DNA from: Nemertoderma westbladi
Lineage: Eukaryota > Xenacoelomorpha > Nemertodermatida > Nemertodermatidae
NCBI GenBank assembly: GCA_032718475.1
Contig: JAUCBJ010007601.1
Location: forward strand, 37,773 to 101,772
DNA: 64,000 bases
Direction of reading: 5' to 3'
Shown here: piece by piece, positions 36,644-48,600 of the stretch
Position numbering within the stretch: position 1 is the stretch's first letter
Layout of the letters: each line of letters starts with the position of its first letter
Translations under genes and position numbers: made by a program
Notes under the pieces: model-generated
What the model saw: the letters and a program-made list of their open reading frames with translations, nothing else
What the model was told of the DNA's origin: nothing
Database searches by the model: none

Positions 36644-37772
36644 GGTGGGGGTAGCGCATTTTCTGACCAAAAAGTCTCATTTTTGAAATATATCCTATCT
36701 GATGCAGAATTTCATGCTGAATCCAAATATGGAAACCGTTTTCCCATATGTTGCTTAGTTTTCGAGATATCTGGGATAGAAGATACTGGCTCCGCTATAT
36801 CGCGATACCGGTAATGGAGATGAAGTTTGGGGTTTGCATTCAATTTCTGCAAATTTCTGTGCTCAATGGTGCTAATTGGATGTCTCCACGAGAAAGAGCA
36901 CAAAATTTTAATTGAGAATGTATTTTTTTATGATTATTGGACCTACTGATCAGTTTATAAGGCAATTTCAAGTCTCTGGAATGAAGATGGGACTCGAATA
37001 AGCGACTCTGCGGTTTTTGCGGGATTACACGGAATAGACTTATCGGTCATCGGAGATCTTCAAAATGTATAATCTCCAGTTCTTGTGGTCGTACGATGTT
37101 GGTTTTAGGCTCATTCGAAAGCTCTTTTCTTAGAGAACAAAGTTACCATTTGATTTAAGATAAAATGGTTGTGAAGCAACATAACATGAATTTGGGTAAA
37201 ATCTGCCTTGCAAATTTTGTTCAAGTTATGATTGCTCAGGCAGCTTTCAAGAGTTCGCCAAACCAAATGGTAACTTTGGTCTCTGAGAAAAGAGCTTTCG
37301 AATGAGCCCAAAACGAACTCCGTACGTCCACTAGAACTGGAGATTATACATTTTGAAGATCTCCGATGACCGATAAGTCTATTCTGTGTAATCCCGCAAA
37401 GACCGCAGGGTCGCTTATTCGAGTTCCGTCTTCATTCTAGAGACTTGAAATTGTCTTAACTACTGATCAGTAGGTCCAATAATCATAAGAAAATACATTC
37501 TCAATTAAAATTTTGTGCTCTTTCTCGTGGAGACATCCAATTAGCACCACTGAGCACAGAAATTTGCAGAAATTGAATGCAAACCCCAAACTTTATCTCC
37601 TTTACCGATAACGCGATGTAGCGGAGCCAGTATCTTCTATCCCAGATATCTCGAAAACTAAGCAACATATGGGAAAACGGTTTCCATATTTGGATTCAGC
37701 ATGAAATTCTGCATCAGATAGGATATGTTTCAAAAATCCGACTTTTTGGTCAGAAAATGCGCTACCCCCCCC
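36644..37772. mobile_element. Fold-back element, ~0.5-kb inverted arms, TTAA duplication
   Basis: A 1,129-bp element whose two ~500-bp halves are near-identical inverted copies (from GGTGGGGGTAGCGCATTTTC at the left to GCGCTACCCCCCCC at the right), separated by a ~100-bp loop near 37,150-37,250. It is flanked by TTAA at 36,640-36,643 and 37,773-37,776. There is no coding capacity; short frames in the arms are mirror images. TTAA duplication is typical of piggyBac-type transposition, but some other superfamilies also use it. Confidence 0.88.
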
Positions 37773-37776
37773 TTAA

Positions 37777-38813
37777 GGCTAAGACAGGCAGAGAAAGACA
37801 GGCCGCAAGTGCAGTGAGAAAACAGGATAAATTAGGTGACATTGCATATAAAGAAATTGAGCGAAAAAGGAAACAAAGGTACCGACAAAAACTGAAAGAG
37901 ACCAATGTTGAGAAATACGAGAGTGTCAAAGAAAATGATAGGAAACAAAAGTTGACGAAGAGATTGCAGAAGAAAAATCCCCAACCGATAAGCCCTACTG
38001 CAACTCCGAGTACTTCTGGATTTACCAACAGGCAAACATTAAGCAGGTCTGTTAATAAAGTTGACCGGGTGTTATGTTTTCTCCTCACAAGAGGAATGAG
38101 GTTTTAGCTTCTATTGTTTCAAGTTTGTCACCAACTAGCAAATCTTTAATCACCTCAATCAACACCTTTAGGTGGTCGTCCATCGTTGAACACTTCAAGT
38201 CAGAAAGACATCGTGACTTTTCTTGAATCCCTAGATGTCAGTTACTGTTGCCGAGCTGAAAAGATACTGGATACATAGGAAAAGTCAATAGTCTGTCAGT
38301 TTTCAAACCAAAGCATTATTTGTTCTGGACTCTTGAATTATACAAGAAAGAGAAAGGACCATTAACGTACCATGCTTTACAGAAAATTGTAAATGAAACT
38401 AAACATATTTTTCTTAATGGAAGTATTCCAAAGGACAATTGTAGGTGTGATACATGCGAGAACTTCGAATTACTGTTGGAGAAGGCTGGCTCATTGTGTA
38501 AGAAACCAGCTGAGCTCTTGAAGCATTTGTACCCTGGCTTAAAGTCTACTGGTGATACAATGAGTTTTTGCCCAGGAATCAACGCGATATAGAGCTGAAT
38601 GAACTGAAACTACAAGATTCCTTCTTTATTACCAATGGGTGGTAGTCACACTTGATAATAACAAGAAACAACATAAGAAAGCTCTTATGGAATCAGCTGG
38701 AAATGAATTTGTTGAGATACTTAAAAATAACTATAAATATAAGGTGTCTATAAATTTGACACAAACCTCAGCATTTCTGGACACATTAAGACATTCCAGA
38801 ACTCAAAGTAAAT
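37777..38813 (+). pseudogene. Decayed protein of unknown function, probably transposon-borne
   Basis: Collinear but interrupted coding remnants. An N-terminal Lys/Arg-rich helical stretch (37,777-38,100, e.g. RKRKQRYRQKLKE) is followed after a stop by a segment at 38,320-38,592 with 'GPLTYHALQKIVNET' and the cysteine motif CRCDTCENFELLLE (38,442-38,480). A short open stretch then runs to a TAG at 38,813. The combination of a basic coiled region and a 'D-x-C-x-C-x-x-C-x-N' motif recalls a repeated family of uncharacterised invertebrate proteins. I cannot name it. It lies inside the 4.6-kb candidate transposon and may be its own gene. Confidence 0.4.
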
Positions 38814-39400
38814 AGGTTGAGAACAATCCTAACACATAGCAACTCGTACATTAATGTGTATATCAACACTGTTATGGATATACTGTATACTTATATAGTA
38901 AAATATACTACGGTTGTAAATCTTACCGATAATTACTGTATATCACTTTTGCTTACTTGTAAATCTACAACGAAATATACTATTTCTGGTAAAAAATATG
39001 TCTGTCCCTGACAATATAATATACATTTTTTTTTTAATATCTTGCAGCCTATATGAGAAATACCTCTTTTTTTCGGTTGTAATGTGTCCGCAATAAGATT
39101 CCATAGCTTTTTGTAAATTCAAAGCTACGAAATTGCAATTATCTTGATAGATATCTGAAATTGATAACTTAACTGTAAAACTGAGCAGTTTACCAAGTCT
39201 GTGCCTGACGAATATATCGAGTTGAATATCAGGCTCTAATTTGGTTATATTTACTCAAAAACATAACTAAGTGAATAGGGTATGTGATGCTTCAATTTAG
39301 CAACTTTTTTTATAAAATAATATGGCTCAATAAGAACTACGAGCGAATTTAATGCACCATTTCTCTGTCCCCGACAAAATGGGGTTTTCAATAATGGCCA

Positions 39401-40060
39401 TTTGCAAAATAATTTTTCACAAAAAAATTACAAAATGGTCCGAAATTGGCCGACAAAATGGGATCATCCCCTACGTTGATCCCTACCCTAATTTATGTTG
39501 AATTTAGAAAAAGTAGACAATAGACTGGTACCATCCAGGGAGAAGGACGGGGAAATTTCAGCATAATAGCGGTGAAAGCGGGGTCAATGGACCACATGAA
39601 TAAGAGGGTGCAACCCAATGCAAAACAAGGAGGCAGAACAATATGAACACCGTAAAAATATAGATTTTTTTTATAATTATTATGATTATTGCACAAGATA
39701 ACAACGTTAATACAGTATTAATTAAATCCTCATCATTGTTAGATTAAATTATCATACATCAGTAATCTAATGTTCGAAAATTATAATATGAGAAGTAGGC
39801 CCTATATTTGAATAATACATTCCCTGATATTTATAAGAAAATATTACACGGAGAGAATATTCCTACGCCTAGTAAAGTTACATCCTTTTTAACATGGAGT
39901 TATAGATAGAGATACCTTACCGTATTACGTACGTTATGTGCTTTAAAAACCTTATCCACTACTATTTGAAGTATTTAATTTGAGCTCGAAATTGTATGTT
40001 GTATGTATATAGTCCTAGGAATTGACCCTCGTACTATTGCCCTTGGACAAACATTGTCAC
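39401..40060. other. Unassigned AT-rich DNA
   Basis: No gene, RNA or clear repeat structure seen. Confidence 0.4.
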
Positions 40061-40067
40061 ACAATCT

Positions 40068-40355
40068 CCACACATCTACAACCAGACACTATATAACATT
40101 GGAGGCGTCTCATTGGTTCCCCCAAGCTTGACACTAGAACAAAATCGCTTCCGCTTAACAAGACATTGCTTTCGCCGTGAGGACCAGCCTGTTCACTATA
40201 TTGTAATTTGGCGGCCACATGGAGAAATTTAGCATGGTGGACAGCGCATGACTTTCTTGAAACGTCTTTTAAAGGACACTGGCATTGAAGATGCGGAAAA
40301 AATCACGCGAAAGTCATGGGGGATAGGGAGTTGTGCCGATCCAATTTAGTCGATA
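40068..40355 (+). mobile_element. LINE fragment (family B), RT C-terminal region
   Basis: Translation gives 'YNQTLYNIGGVSLVPPS', 'RHCFRREDQPVHY', 'WRPHGE' and then, after a stop, 'GGQRMTFLKRLLKDTGI'. This order matches the C-terminal tail of family A (LYGTIPPVS, GHCWRSKDEVIPD, WQPTHGKRSRG, ITYIDQLERDTEL). A second copy of this diverged family lies at 57,915-58,640 on the minus strand, sharing ~60 bp of strong identity. Confidence 0.65.
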
Positions 40356-40679
40356 AGCCGGCATACCATTCTAAATAAACCAATAATACACCTAATTTTA
40401 TTGAGTTTTCTAATTATATACTGTAGTAGTAACTTGATTTAATTCTAATTTCTAGTAAATTATTAATAGTAAATTCATTCATTAATAGTAAATTAATTAT
40501 TTAAAAATTATTTAATAGTAATTTCAAATTATATAGTAGTAACTTGTTTTAAAATAATCGTTTTCTTAAACGGAAAACTGTTGATTGACAATTAGTGTCG
40601 GACAAATTGTGTCCGAAATTACGTCTGAAAATATGAAACTATTTGGTTAGGAACTCCCGCCACAGTAACTTCCTCTTAA

Positions 40680-41535
40680 GGGGGGTACACCATTTTGGTC
40701 CAAAATATGTCGAATTTATTCGTTTAATTGTCGAGTTTAATGTCGAATTATAATCCACCATTGAATGGTGTTTCCAAATCTGAAAACCGCTATTTAATAG
40801 TTCTTTTAGTTTTCAAGTTATAACAATTTCCATTTAGGGAATCCTATTGAAATTACTATCACACTTATACAAGTATAATGAAAGGTCGATATTATCTCCA
40901 AATATTTTTTTTCTGAAATTGTCAACTTCAAAACCCTACTACAATTTTTGAGCAATTAGTCTGAAACTTTCTGTGGGTGTCTACATAGCCACCCTGCATA
41001 AAAGTATCAGACAGCTTTTCGAAATTTTTTGTTAATAAATTTAATACTATTTATAACAAACCTAAAAATTTAGCATAAATTTGCAGCGCCACCTAGCGGT
41101 GCAGAAATATTTTAACAAAATTTCGCCTGATAGATATGTTGCCCCATCTTTGATCTATCATATAAAAAAAATTTCCTGTGATTAGATTCCAAACTGTAAA
41201 AGCCTTAGGGTTTTAAGCGCAACCAAGTTTTTTTTATTGTTAACTAGTATTAACATAAATAATAACGATCCTATCAGTAACGTACCTATCAGTTCGTTAA
41301 AGGCCTGTTGGCCGCAATATAACTGAAATTAATTATATACACGGTCACTAGTAAAAGATCCAGTTTACACACACCTTAAGATTTGAAAATATTAAATAAC
41401 GAAAAAAATTTTCTGACCTGTCATGTAGAATAGCATTTTAGGCACCTACATTCCAAATTTTAGCCAAAACCAAACAATTTTGAAGCGCTGGGAGTGATAA
41501 ATCGAAGAGTTGTTCGAAAATGGTGTACCCCCCTC
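40680..41535. mobile_element. TTAA-flanked inverted-repeat element
   Basis: The ends are GGGGGGTACACCATTTT (left) and AAAATGGTGTACCCCCC (right, followed by TC), an inverted pair of ~17 bp. TTAA lies at 40,676-40,679 and 41,536-41,539, and the flanks match over CTCTTAA. It is 856 bp with no coding capacity. The G-run/C-run ends next to TTAA resemble the 36,644-37,772 element, although the arms are short here. It lies ~560 bp downstream of the receptor stop codon. Confidence 0.72.
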
Positions 41536-41539
41536 TTAA

Positions 41540-42094
41540 CTCAGCAACTGGTAAAGGAAAATGCAGTTTTTTTGCGAGTAGTTTATTCGCGTGTCCGGAC
41601 ACACGATGTCCGGACACGAGTTGTCGCGTTGTCCAAATGAACCTTAGTTAGACAGCTATACAGTAGCTTGGTAGTTTCTGATGTGGATTTTCCCTACCGT
41701 ATTCAACCAACCTACGATATACCTAACGATTTGGCATATTTAAGCATCTTAAATTCATTAGCGCTATACCTACCATTCACCGGAAACTACAAAATACAAG
41801 AAAACAAGTCAGCGAGATCGCGAAGTTAGCGAATCAATATCTTACAGTTTTTTATGCGGTCCAAATAAGTATGCGAAGCCGAAGCCGCATCTTTAATTTT
41901 CAAAATTTAAAAATTTTTTATCTACGAACTGCAGTGCAGACATAAACAATTAGAGCCGTTACTCAGATATTGATGTAACTCTACGCTCTACGCTACGTCT
42001 CAGTGAATTCCTAGGTCGTCCCACAAAAAATACTGTAAAACTCCAAAAAAATAGTAACTCGCTAAGACTAACTAACTAACTAAACACTAAATAA
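41540..42094. other. Probable receptor 3' UTR and downstream DNA
   Basis: Immediately after the receptor stop codon on the minus strand. The first AATAAA on that strand is at 41,583-41,588, about 510 bp past the stop. No other feature is evident. Confidence 0.35.
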
Positions 42095-42640
42095 TTACAC
42101 TCCCAAATCCGGTTCACACATTCCATCTACCTTCATATCCTTAAATTCGGTAGGAAAGGCAATGAATATGAGCATTGTTATAAGAAATGAGGTGAATATA
42201 AAAGCGATTAGTAACAACCGGTTCAGTACACTAGCCACCTCTACCCAATCGTTGTGTATTCGTGAGGATTTCTCCTTGCGAGCTTTAGCGAGAGTGAAAC
42301 AGTCCAAATGGTTTGTCACTTTATCTACCAGAGTGTCAACCAACAATAGCAACTCCTCGTTGGTTGAGTCAGAGGCTTTCCGTTTGCGGTGCTTGTGTCG
42401 TTTTGTGTGGTGTCCGGTGCAGGTGGTGTTGGTGCAGTAGGTCGTGGAGGTGTCCGCCGACGGTGGCGCGGTTTCTGTATAGCACCGGTTTCGGTGCGGG
42501 CTGTATTTGGCGGCGAGTTGTCGTTGGTTCTTTAGGGGATCTTCGAGTTCGCATTCCAGGCATCCGTTTGGTCGATCTGGGAACATCGGGAATTGGTTGC
42601 CTCGGTTGCAGCGGTTGTCTAAGAATTTCTGCGCGTCAAC
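42095..42640 (-). CDS. Receptor exon 9: cytoplasmic loop, MA helix, M4 and stop
   Basis: 546 bp from acceptor TTGTTTTGAG to the stop at 42,095-42,097. The loop has several Cys pairs and a basic patch (HHTKRHKHRKRK). The amphipathic MA helix is ELLLLVDTLVDKVTNHLDCF. M4 is VLNRLLLIAFIFTSFLITML, and the tail is EFKDMKVDGMCEPDLGV. Confidence 0.93.
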   Translation of the reverse strand, partial: VDAQKFLDNRCNRGNQFPMFPDRPNGCLECELEDPLKNQRQLAAKYSPHRNRCYTETAPPSADTSTTYCTNTTCTGHHTKRHKHRKRKASDSTNEELLLLVDTLVDKVTNHLDCFTLAKARKEKSSRIHNDWVEVASVLNRLLLIAFIFTSFLITMLIFIAFPTEFKDMKVDGMCEPDLGV

Positions 42641-45600
42641 CTCAAAACAAGAATATTGAGTAAATTAAACGTATAAGCCAACCCAAACTACCACCCATCC
42701 ACTCTTTATGAGAATTTCCAGGATTTAAGAATGCACTTTATCTTAAGTTCCACAGACTTCGTGTTTTAACTAGATTTTATGTGACTTTATTTCCCGTGAC
42801 GTACTATTGTACAGTTACAGTAATATCCGATACAGCCACCTATAGATAAAGATTAAAGAAAGAAAGTTTATTTGTGACTACTGTAGATATTGTTTGTTTG
42901 AAATTAAATTTGATTAAATCCACCTTTATTAAATCCACATTTCCTCAAAATAATGAAGGTGTTTTTTCTCTGTTTTTAGACCTTGAAAATAAGGATTGAA
43001 GAGTAGGACAAAAAATATAAACTAAGTTTTATAAGTTAAAATCAATTAAACATCTCAACTAACTTCTCTTTCATCCCAGATGTTGGAATTCCGTCGCCGT
43101 CGAACAAATACAATGTAGGAGAGATAGTGTAGGAATACCAGACGGATACAGTACGGGACCGGTGTAGTCATTGCTGTGAAACAGTAGACCAACACGTTGA
43201 ATGCAGTAGCCACGGTAATTAGTAGAATATTACCACCGTAGTACATGCCTTGGAGAAAACAAAACGTTGAAGTATTAAAAAGGTTCAGTTGAAACATATA
43301 AGTTATAAACGTACCGGCAGTATACAGTAGTTATGTCTCTTAAATCCATAAATTAGGTCGGCAAAAGTACGATAATTGACACACGTGTAGATACTTACCA
43401 TACCTTTCATTTTTTTTTAATTTCTTCCATGGCACAATCCTAATTTAACCTGGAGCCACTCCATGTGAACTCGGCGCAAATAACAGCTGATTTCGAGCAA
43501 AAATGGAAATGTAACCTGAGCTTTTGTCTTACGTTTATTGTTTTGTAAGAATGTACAAAATATAATATTTGCTATAATATTTATTTGGTTCGGTGTTGTT
43601 AGTGACCTGTTCATAAATACACTGTTGCGATTTGACAGTTTATAAAACCTCAAGCAATAATAACTAACCTAAAAGAGGAACAGACTCAGATGCGGGCATC
43701 ATCTGGCCTATTAGTAACAGGAAGACAGCCATCGACATAAACAGAGAAACGACCAGTTGAACTTTAGCTGGGCCGGCAGTACAAGGCAGAAACTGAAAGT
43801 AACAAAAATAGAAACTTCTGTACATACCTTGATAATTGATGTCATAGGTTGTGCTGAATGCAACAAACAATGTTTATGGTTACGCTATCATGATTGCGTG
43901 CATGTGCAGGGAATACTTTTATATGAATAGGCCTACAGCGCACAGATTAAAGCCTCATAAATAATTAAATAATTATTCCTAAAACTATAAATATATATCC
44001 CTCCAAAGAATGATAAGAATATTGTTTTAGTGAGAGTATACCGATAATGTAATGTTTATTGTAATGCCTAACTATACTAAATATTAATCTGCACTGGTCA
44101 AAGATGTTGCAACATGTGATAAGTGGAAATATAGGAAGTTCCTAATAGGCCCCCAATAATTGATTGATGATTAATCAACGCTCTCAATATTCGTAAATTT
44201 CAATGAGAGTTTGTGAGTGAGCGAAATGCACCTAATAAGGATATGCAGTACTGTAATCCACCAGCATGGACTATACTACTACTACTACTAGGTCGAGCGA
44301 ACTCGGACAGTGGAAATGAAATCCTTCCAGGCTTCCCGATTCTCCATAGTTGTCGCAATTTCGTTTCTCCTAAGTTCAGTATCCCTTTCAAGTTGATCTA
44401 TATATGTTATGACCGGTCGTCCACGACTACGCTTTCCATGAGTTGGTTGCCAGAAAAGTAGATCTGGTATGACCTCGTCTTTACTTCGCCAGCAGTGCCC
44501 ACTGAATCTTAATCTTCGTTCACGGAGGGTGGTTGATACAGGTGGTATTGTACCATAAAGCTCGGCGTTTGTCATGTGTTGTCTCCAGCTGATGTTTAGG
44601 GCTGCCCTTAGTAGTCTTGTGTAGCAACCATCAAATCGTTGTTCAAGTGATTTAGTCAGTGTCCAGGTCTCACCCCCATATAAAAATACACTTTCCACTG
44701 TGGCTCGAAAAAACTTAGTCTTCAGGTGCCTGGAGAGATCTGATTTCCAGATGGTATCCATTTTTGATAGAGCTACCCAAGCCTTTGCTTTCCTAACTTC
44801 TATGTCCTTTTTGCTACTCTCTATCCATGATCCAAGGTACTGGAAGTCATCGACCTTCCTTAGTTGATTATTATCAATGGTTGTCAAGTTTCCATCAACA
44901 TTAAAGGTCATGAATTCGGTCTTTGTAGCATTTATATGCAATCCAACCTCCTTAGCAGCCCTCTCCACTTTATTTAGTAGAAGCTGTGCATCTGCTAGGG
45001 TATTAGAGAGCAGGGCGATGTCATCCGCAAAGTCGGTGTCTGTGACTGTAGTTGCTGGATATCTACTACTTCTGCGTTCTTGAAGTGTGAATCCCAGGTC
45101 TTCACCCTTTGTGGCCGTCCTCATTGCGTAATCCAGCACAATTACAAATAGTAATGGTGCTAATGTGTCACCTTGCAGTACGCCAGCCAGGATTGAGAAA
45201 AACTCAGTTTCACCATCTGGTGAGAGTACCTGCGCTTCTGTGTCAAAATATAACACGTTCGTGGGGACTTCGCGCAGCACGTAGTCGGCAAGCCTTGGCA
45301 TACGGTTCATATAGAGCAAATGGGGCATGTCTAGTTTGGACCCCATATCCCATGCTATAAATGTATTCATTCGATATACAATCATATGTTAATCCGCTAG
45401 GTGGTGTCAAATTGTTATTCTGCAATTTCGTACTTACCAGTGCAGCACTGTACAGCAGTACCGTACCGGTAGGCCTATGTCATTACTTCTGAGTCTCTAG
45501 CGGATCCCCAATTAAATGTCTTAACTTTTCAATTTCGTAAAAGATAGACTTCATGATTCTCTACAGGCCACCAAAATTTCAGCTCAGGAAAATGAGGCCT

Positions 45601-48600
45601 TCCCGAGAAATTTAACATTTTCTAAAAACCACATAATCTGTCGTAGCTGACGTCAGACTGCATGATTTTTCACCAAACTTTACAAACTTTCTAAACTTTC
45701 TCTCTACTACTTACCTACTAAGTTTGGTTCAATTCCGAACGAGCGATGCCGAGAAATTCGCGTTCAAACATTTACCAGACAGACGGACAGACAGACAGAC
45801 GGACAGACGGACATGCCCCATTTGCCCTATATGAACCGTATGCAAAGGCTCGCCGACTACGTGTCTCGCCCCACAATCCAATGCCAGCAACAATTACTTC
45901 TGGTATTCCATAACCTCTTAGGATTTCAAGCATTTTACCTCGATGGATGGAGTCGAATACCTTCTTGAAGTCCACAAAATTGATGACAGCGGGGAGATTC
46001 TTTGACTTAATTCCTTCAATCAGTCTCCGTAGTGCAAGTATCTGAGCTATTGTTGATCTATAATAATAAGTGAATTGTTGTGGGGTGAGTGACGCGGTGT
46101 ATTGAATATACAATGTGAATAAGACAATATGATGATGCTCTCCATAGCGAAAAATATCAACCGGCCCTATTGGGGCTCGAACCCGATACCTAGGTTTCAA
46201 ACTTCTGGTTATCATCAGCCGGGTGAGTGTACTGAGCTACCAGACCGGATGAATATTTCGCTGTGGAGTGGGAGATCATATTTAGGCCAACTAATCACTC
46301 AAAGGAAAGTACAAGTTCGTTGCTATTGTTGATCTACTTGGTCGAAATCCGTTTTGGCTCTTACGCAGTAGTTTCTCTATGTGAGGCATAATCCTATATA
46401 GAATCATTTTATTGTATATTTTGGCAGCTACCACAAGCAGACAGATCCCACGATAGTTTGTTGGTATGCCGAGGTCTCCTTTCTTGGGGAGAGGCTTTAG
46501 TTGACCTTTAGTCCAAATTGGTGGTGGCTTTTCCCCTTTTAACATCCGGTTGCAAACATTCAATAATGGTCTGTTTAGCACTCCGGTTTTCCATACCTCC
46601 GCTGGGTTTTCATCTAATCCACTCGCTTTATTATTGGACATGCTTTTAATGCTTCTTTGGAGTTCGGCAGGTGTGAAGTCCCCTGTTTCTATAGGTAGTG
46701 TCTTGTCATATATTTTCCTTGTAGGGCTGACCTCGATGTTTGGTGGCTGCCCAAGCAAGTTGCTGAAGTGATTTTTCCACTTCCCAACACTTCAGGACTA
46801 TCGGCTTTGAGGCGCCCCTTTGCACAACTTTTCCGACCAGATACCTCATTTACAGTTTGCCAGGTAAGCCTTGATTGTTGCTGTATGTGAGCAGTTGTAA
46901 TTGCTTCAGTTTTATCCTGTATGTACTTTTCCTGGCTGATGTTGTAGGCCAATTTAAGATCGTCCTTAGCTTTCTCAACCTTGTTAATAATGTTTTCGGT
47001 TGTTGGTTGTTCGGTTTTAACTTTGTAGGCTATCTTAAGATCTTCTCTCTTACAAGTAACCTCAGAGTTTAGCCATGCCACATATTGTTTTCGTTTGGGT
47101 TTCTGGGGGATATGCCTCTTAGCTGAATCCTTGTGGGCTGTTATTATATTCTGGTATATTGAATCGGTGGACTGGTCTTCATCCATTGACTGAAGTGCTT
47201 CAAAGCGATTTTGAACTTCTACTGTGTAAGCATCCTATACTCATTGTCAGTTCTGAGTTTCTCCCAGTCATAGTTGATTTGCTTGCTTGTCCTGGGTTTG
47301 CTGGCTGTCAAACTGAGTCTGATTTCTGCAGTCACAATTCTGTGGTCCGTACCAATTAGGTTGAACGAACTGTATGCCTCACAGTTGATCATGCTGTTTC
47401 TCCACTTTTTGTTTATGAGGATGTAATCCAGTTGTGCTTTGGTTCCATTAGGGTATTGAAAGGTCCATAGCTTCCCCTTACTCTTTTCGAATGTGTTGTT
47501 TGTTGGTATCAATTCACATTCTTCCATTAGGTCTAAAAGTAAGTATCCATTTCTGTTAGAACTGGTGTTATAGGTGTAACCTTTGATGTCTTCTGGGCCA
47601 ATTTGGGCATTCAGGTCACCAGCAATGACTTTAACATTGTGTTTCGGAATGTCCTTTATAAGCCCAGTCAGTTCTTCATAAAACTTGACTGCTTGTTCTG
47701 GCTCTGAGGCATTGGTTGGACTGTAGCAACATATAACTGTTGCCTTGGGATTCCCATCAAATGTTGCGATCATAACCCTGGAATTTATAGATTCGATGTT
47801 GTTTAGGGTCTTAAGTGCAAATGGGCTTAGCAGAATTCCTACTCCACCAATTGATGCATTGGCCGAGTTTCTTACTGCTGAGCTTGTTACTAACGTCCAT
47901 CCATTTCCAATGTCATTGTACTTCATGGCAGTGTCTTCATGACAAATCCGATGTTCTTGGATGCAGATGATGTCGATGTTATATTCCATTGCCAGAGCGA
48001 CCATGTCACCCTGTTTGGTATGTGCTTTCAGCGTGCGTGCATTCATTGTAGCAATCTTTAGTGTCTTTTTACATTTCAACAGGTTGGTTCTTCTTTCTTC
48101 TCGGTCTTCTGTTCCAGTAGCCAATTTATCGACCCCAGCCTGGTGTACCACTGGGGGACGCGGTCCTTGTTGACCCGGGCGACGACCGAGCCGGTATTTC
48201 TCCTGGAGGGTTCTCATACTCATATCTTTCAGTTGCGGGAGTAAACCGCTTGTGGTCGCAACTCCTACAAGCGTCTTCGCAGTAGAGCGCCGTTGGTTGA
48301 TTACCTTCCGCCGACCTTGTCAGCATGTCTAGCCGTTGGTTGATTACCTTCCGCCTATCCATGGCCTACAGCCCTGCTGCCGACTGTAGGGGTCCTTTTG
48401 TTACACCCTGAACCAAGTGTGCCTCCTGGGTTAGGTTACCTAACACTGGTAGAGGAGCATCCAGTATAGACAGGGCGGGGCGTGTATCATCTCTAATGCA
48501 GATGCGTATCAAGCCTTTGCCTTCAATGGTGCCCTAGGCGCTATAGCCCTCAATGACTTATTTAGTTGACGGGGCTGAACCAACCCACTCTTGATCAACT

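Larger units (their letters stand above)
34755..39400. mobile_element. Candidate 4.6-kb DNA transposon with 17-bp terminal inverted repeats
   Basis: TGGCCATTATTGAAAAC at 34,755-34,771 occurs as its exact reverse complement at 39,384-39,400. The motif TGTCCCTGAC and close variants cluster inside both ends (about 34,938, 35,078, 35,093, 35,108, 35,265, 35,312; and 39,001, 39,197, 39,365), as expected of subterminal transposase-binding repeats. The interior contains a decayed protein-coding segment (37,777-38,813) and a later TTAA-flanked insertion (36,644-37,772). Exact outer ends and a target duplication are not clear, and the superfamily is unknown. Confidence 0.5.

Noticed and set aside
36712-37311. 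Short frames in the fold-back arms
   Set aside because: They mirror each other in the two inverted arms and lack any domain.
42162-42663. Plus-strand frames opposite receptor exon 9
   Set aside because: Antisense shadows of a confirmed exon with membrane segment M4.
46100-46260. Functional tRNA gene
   Set aside because: A and B boxes are present but the intervening region and acceptor stem do not fold as a tRNA, and the unit has a TSD; it is a SINE.
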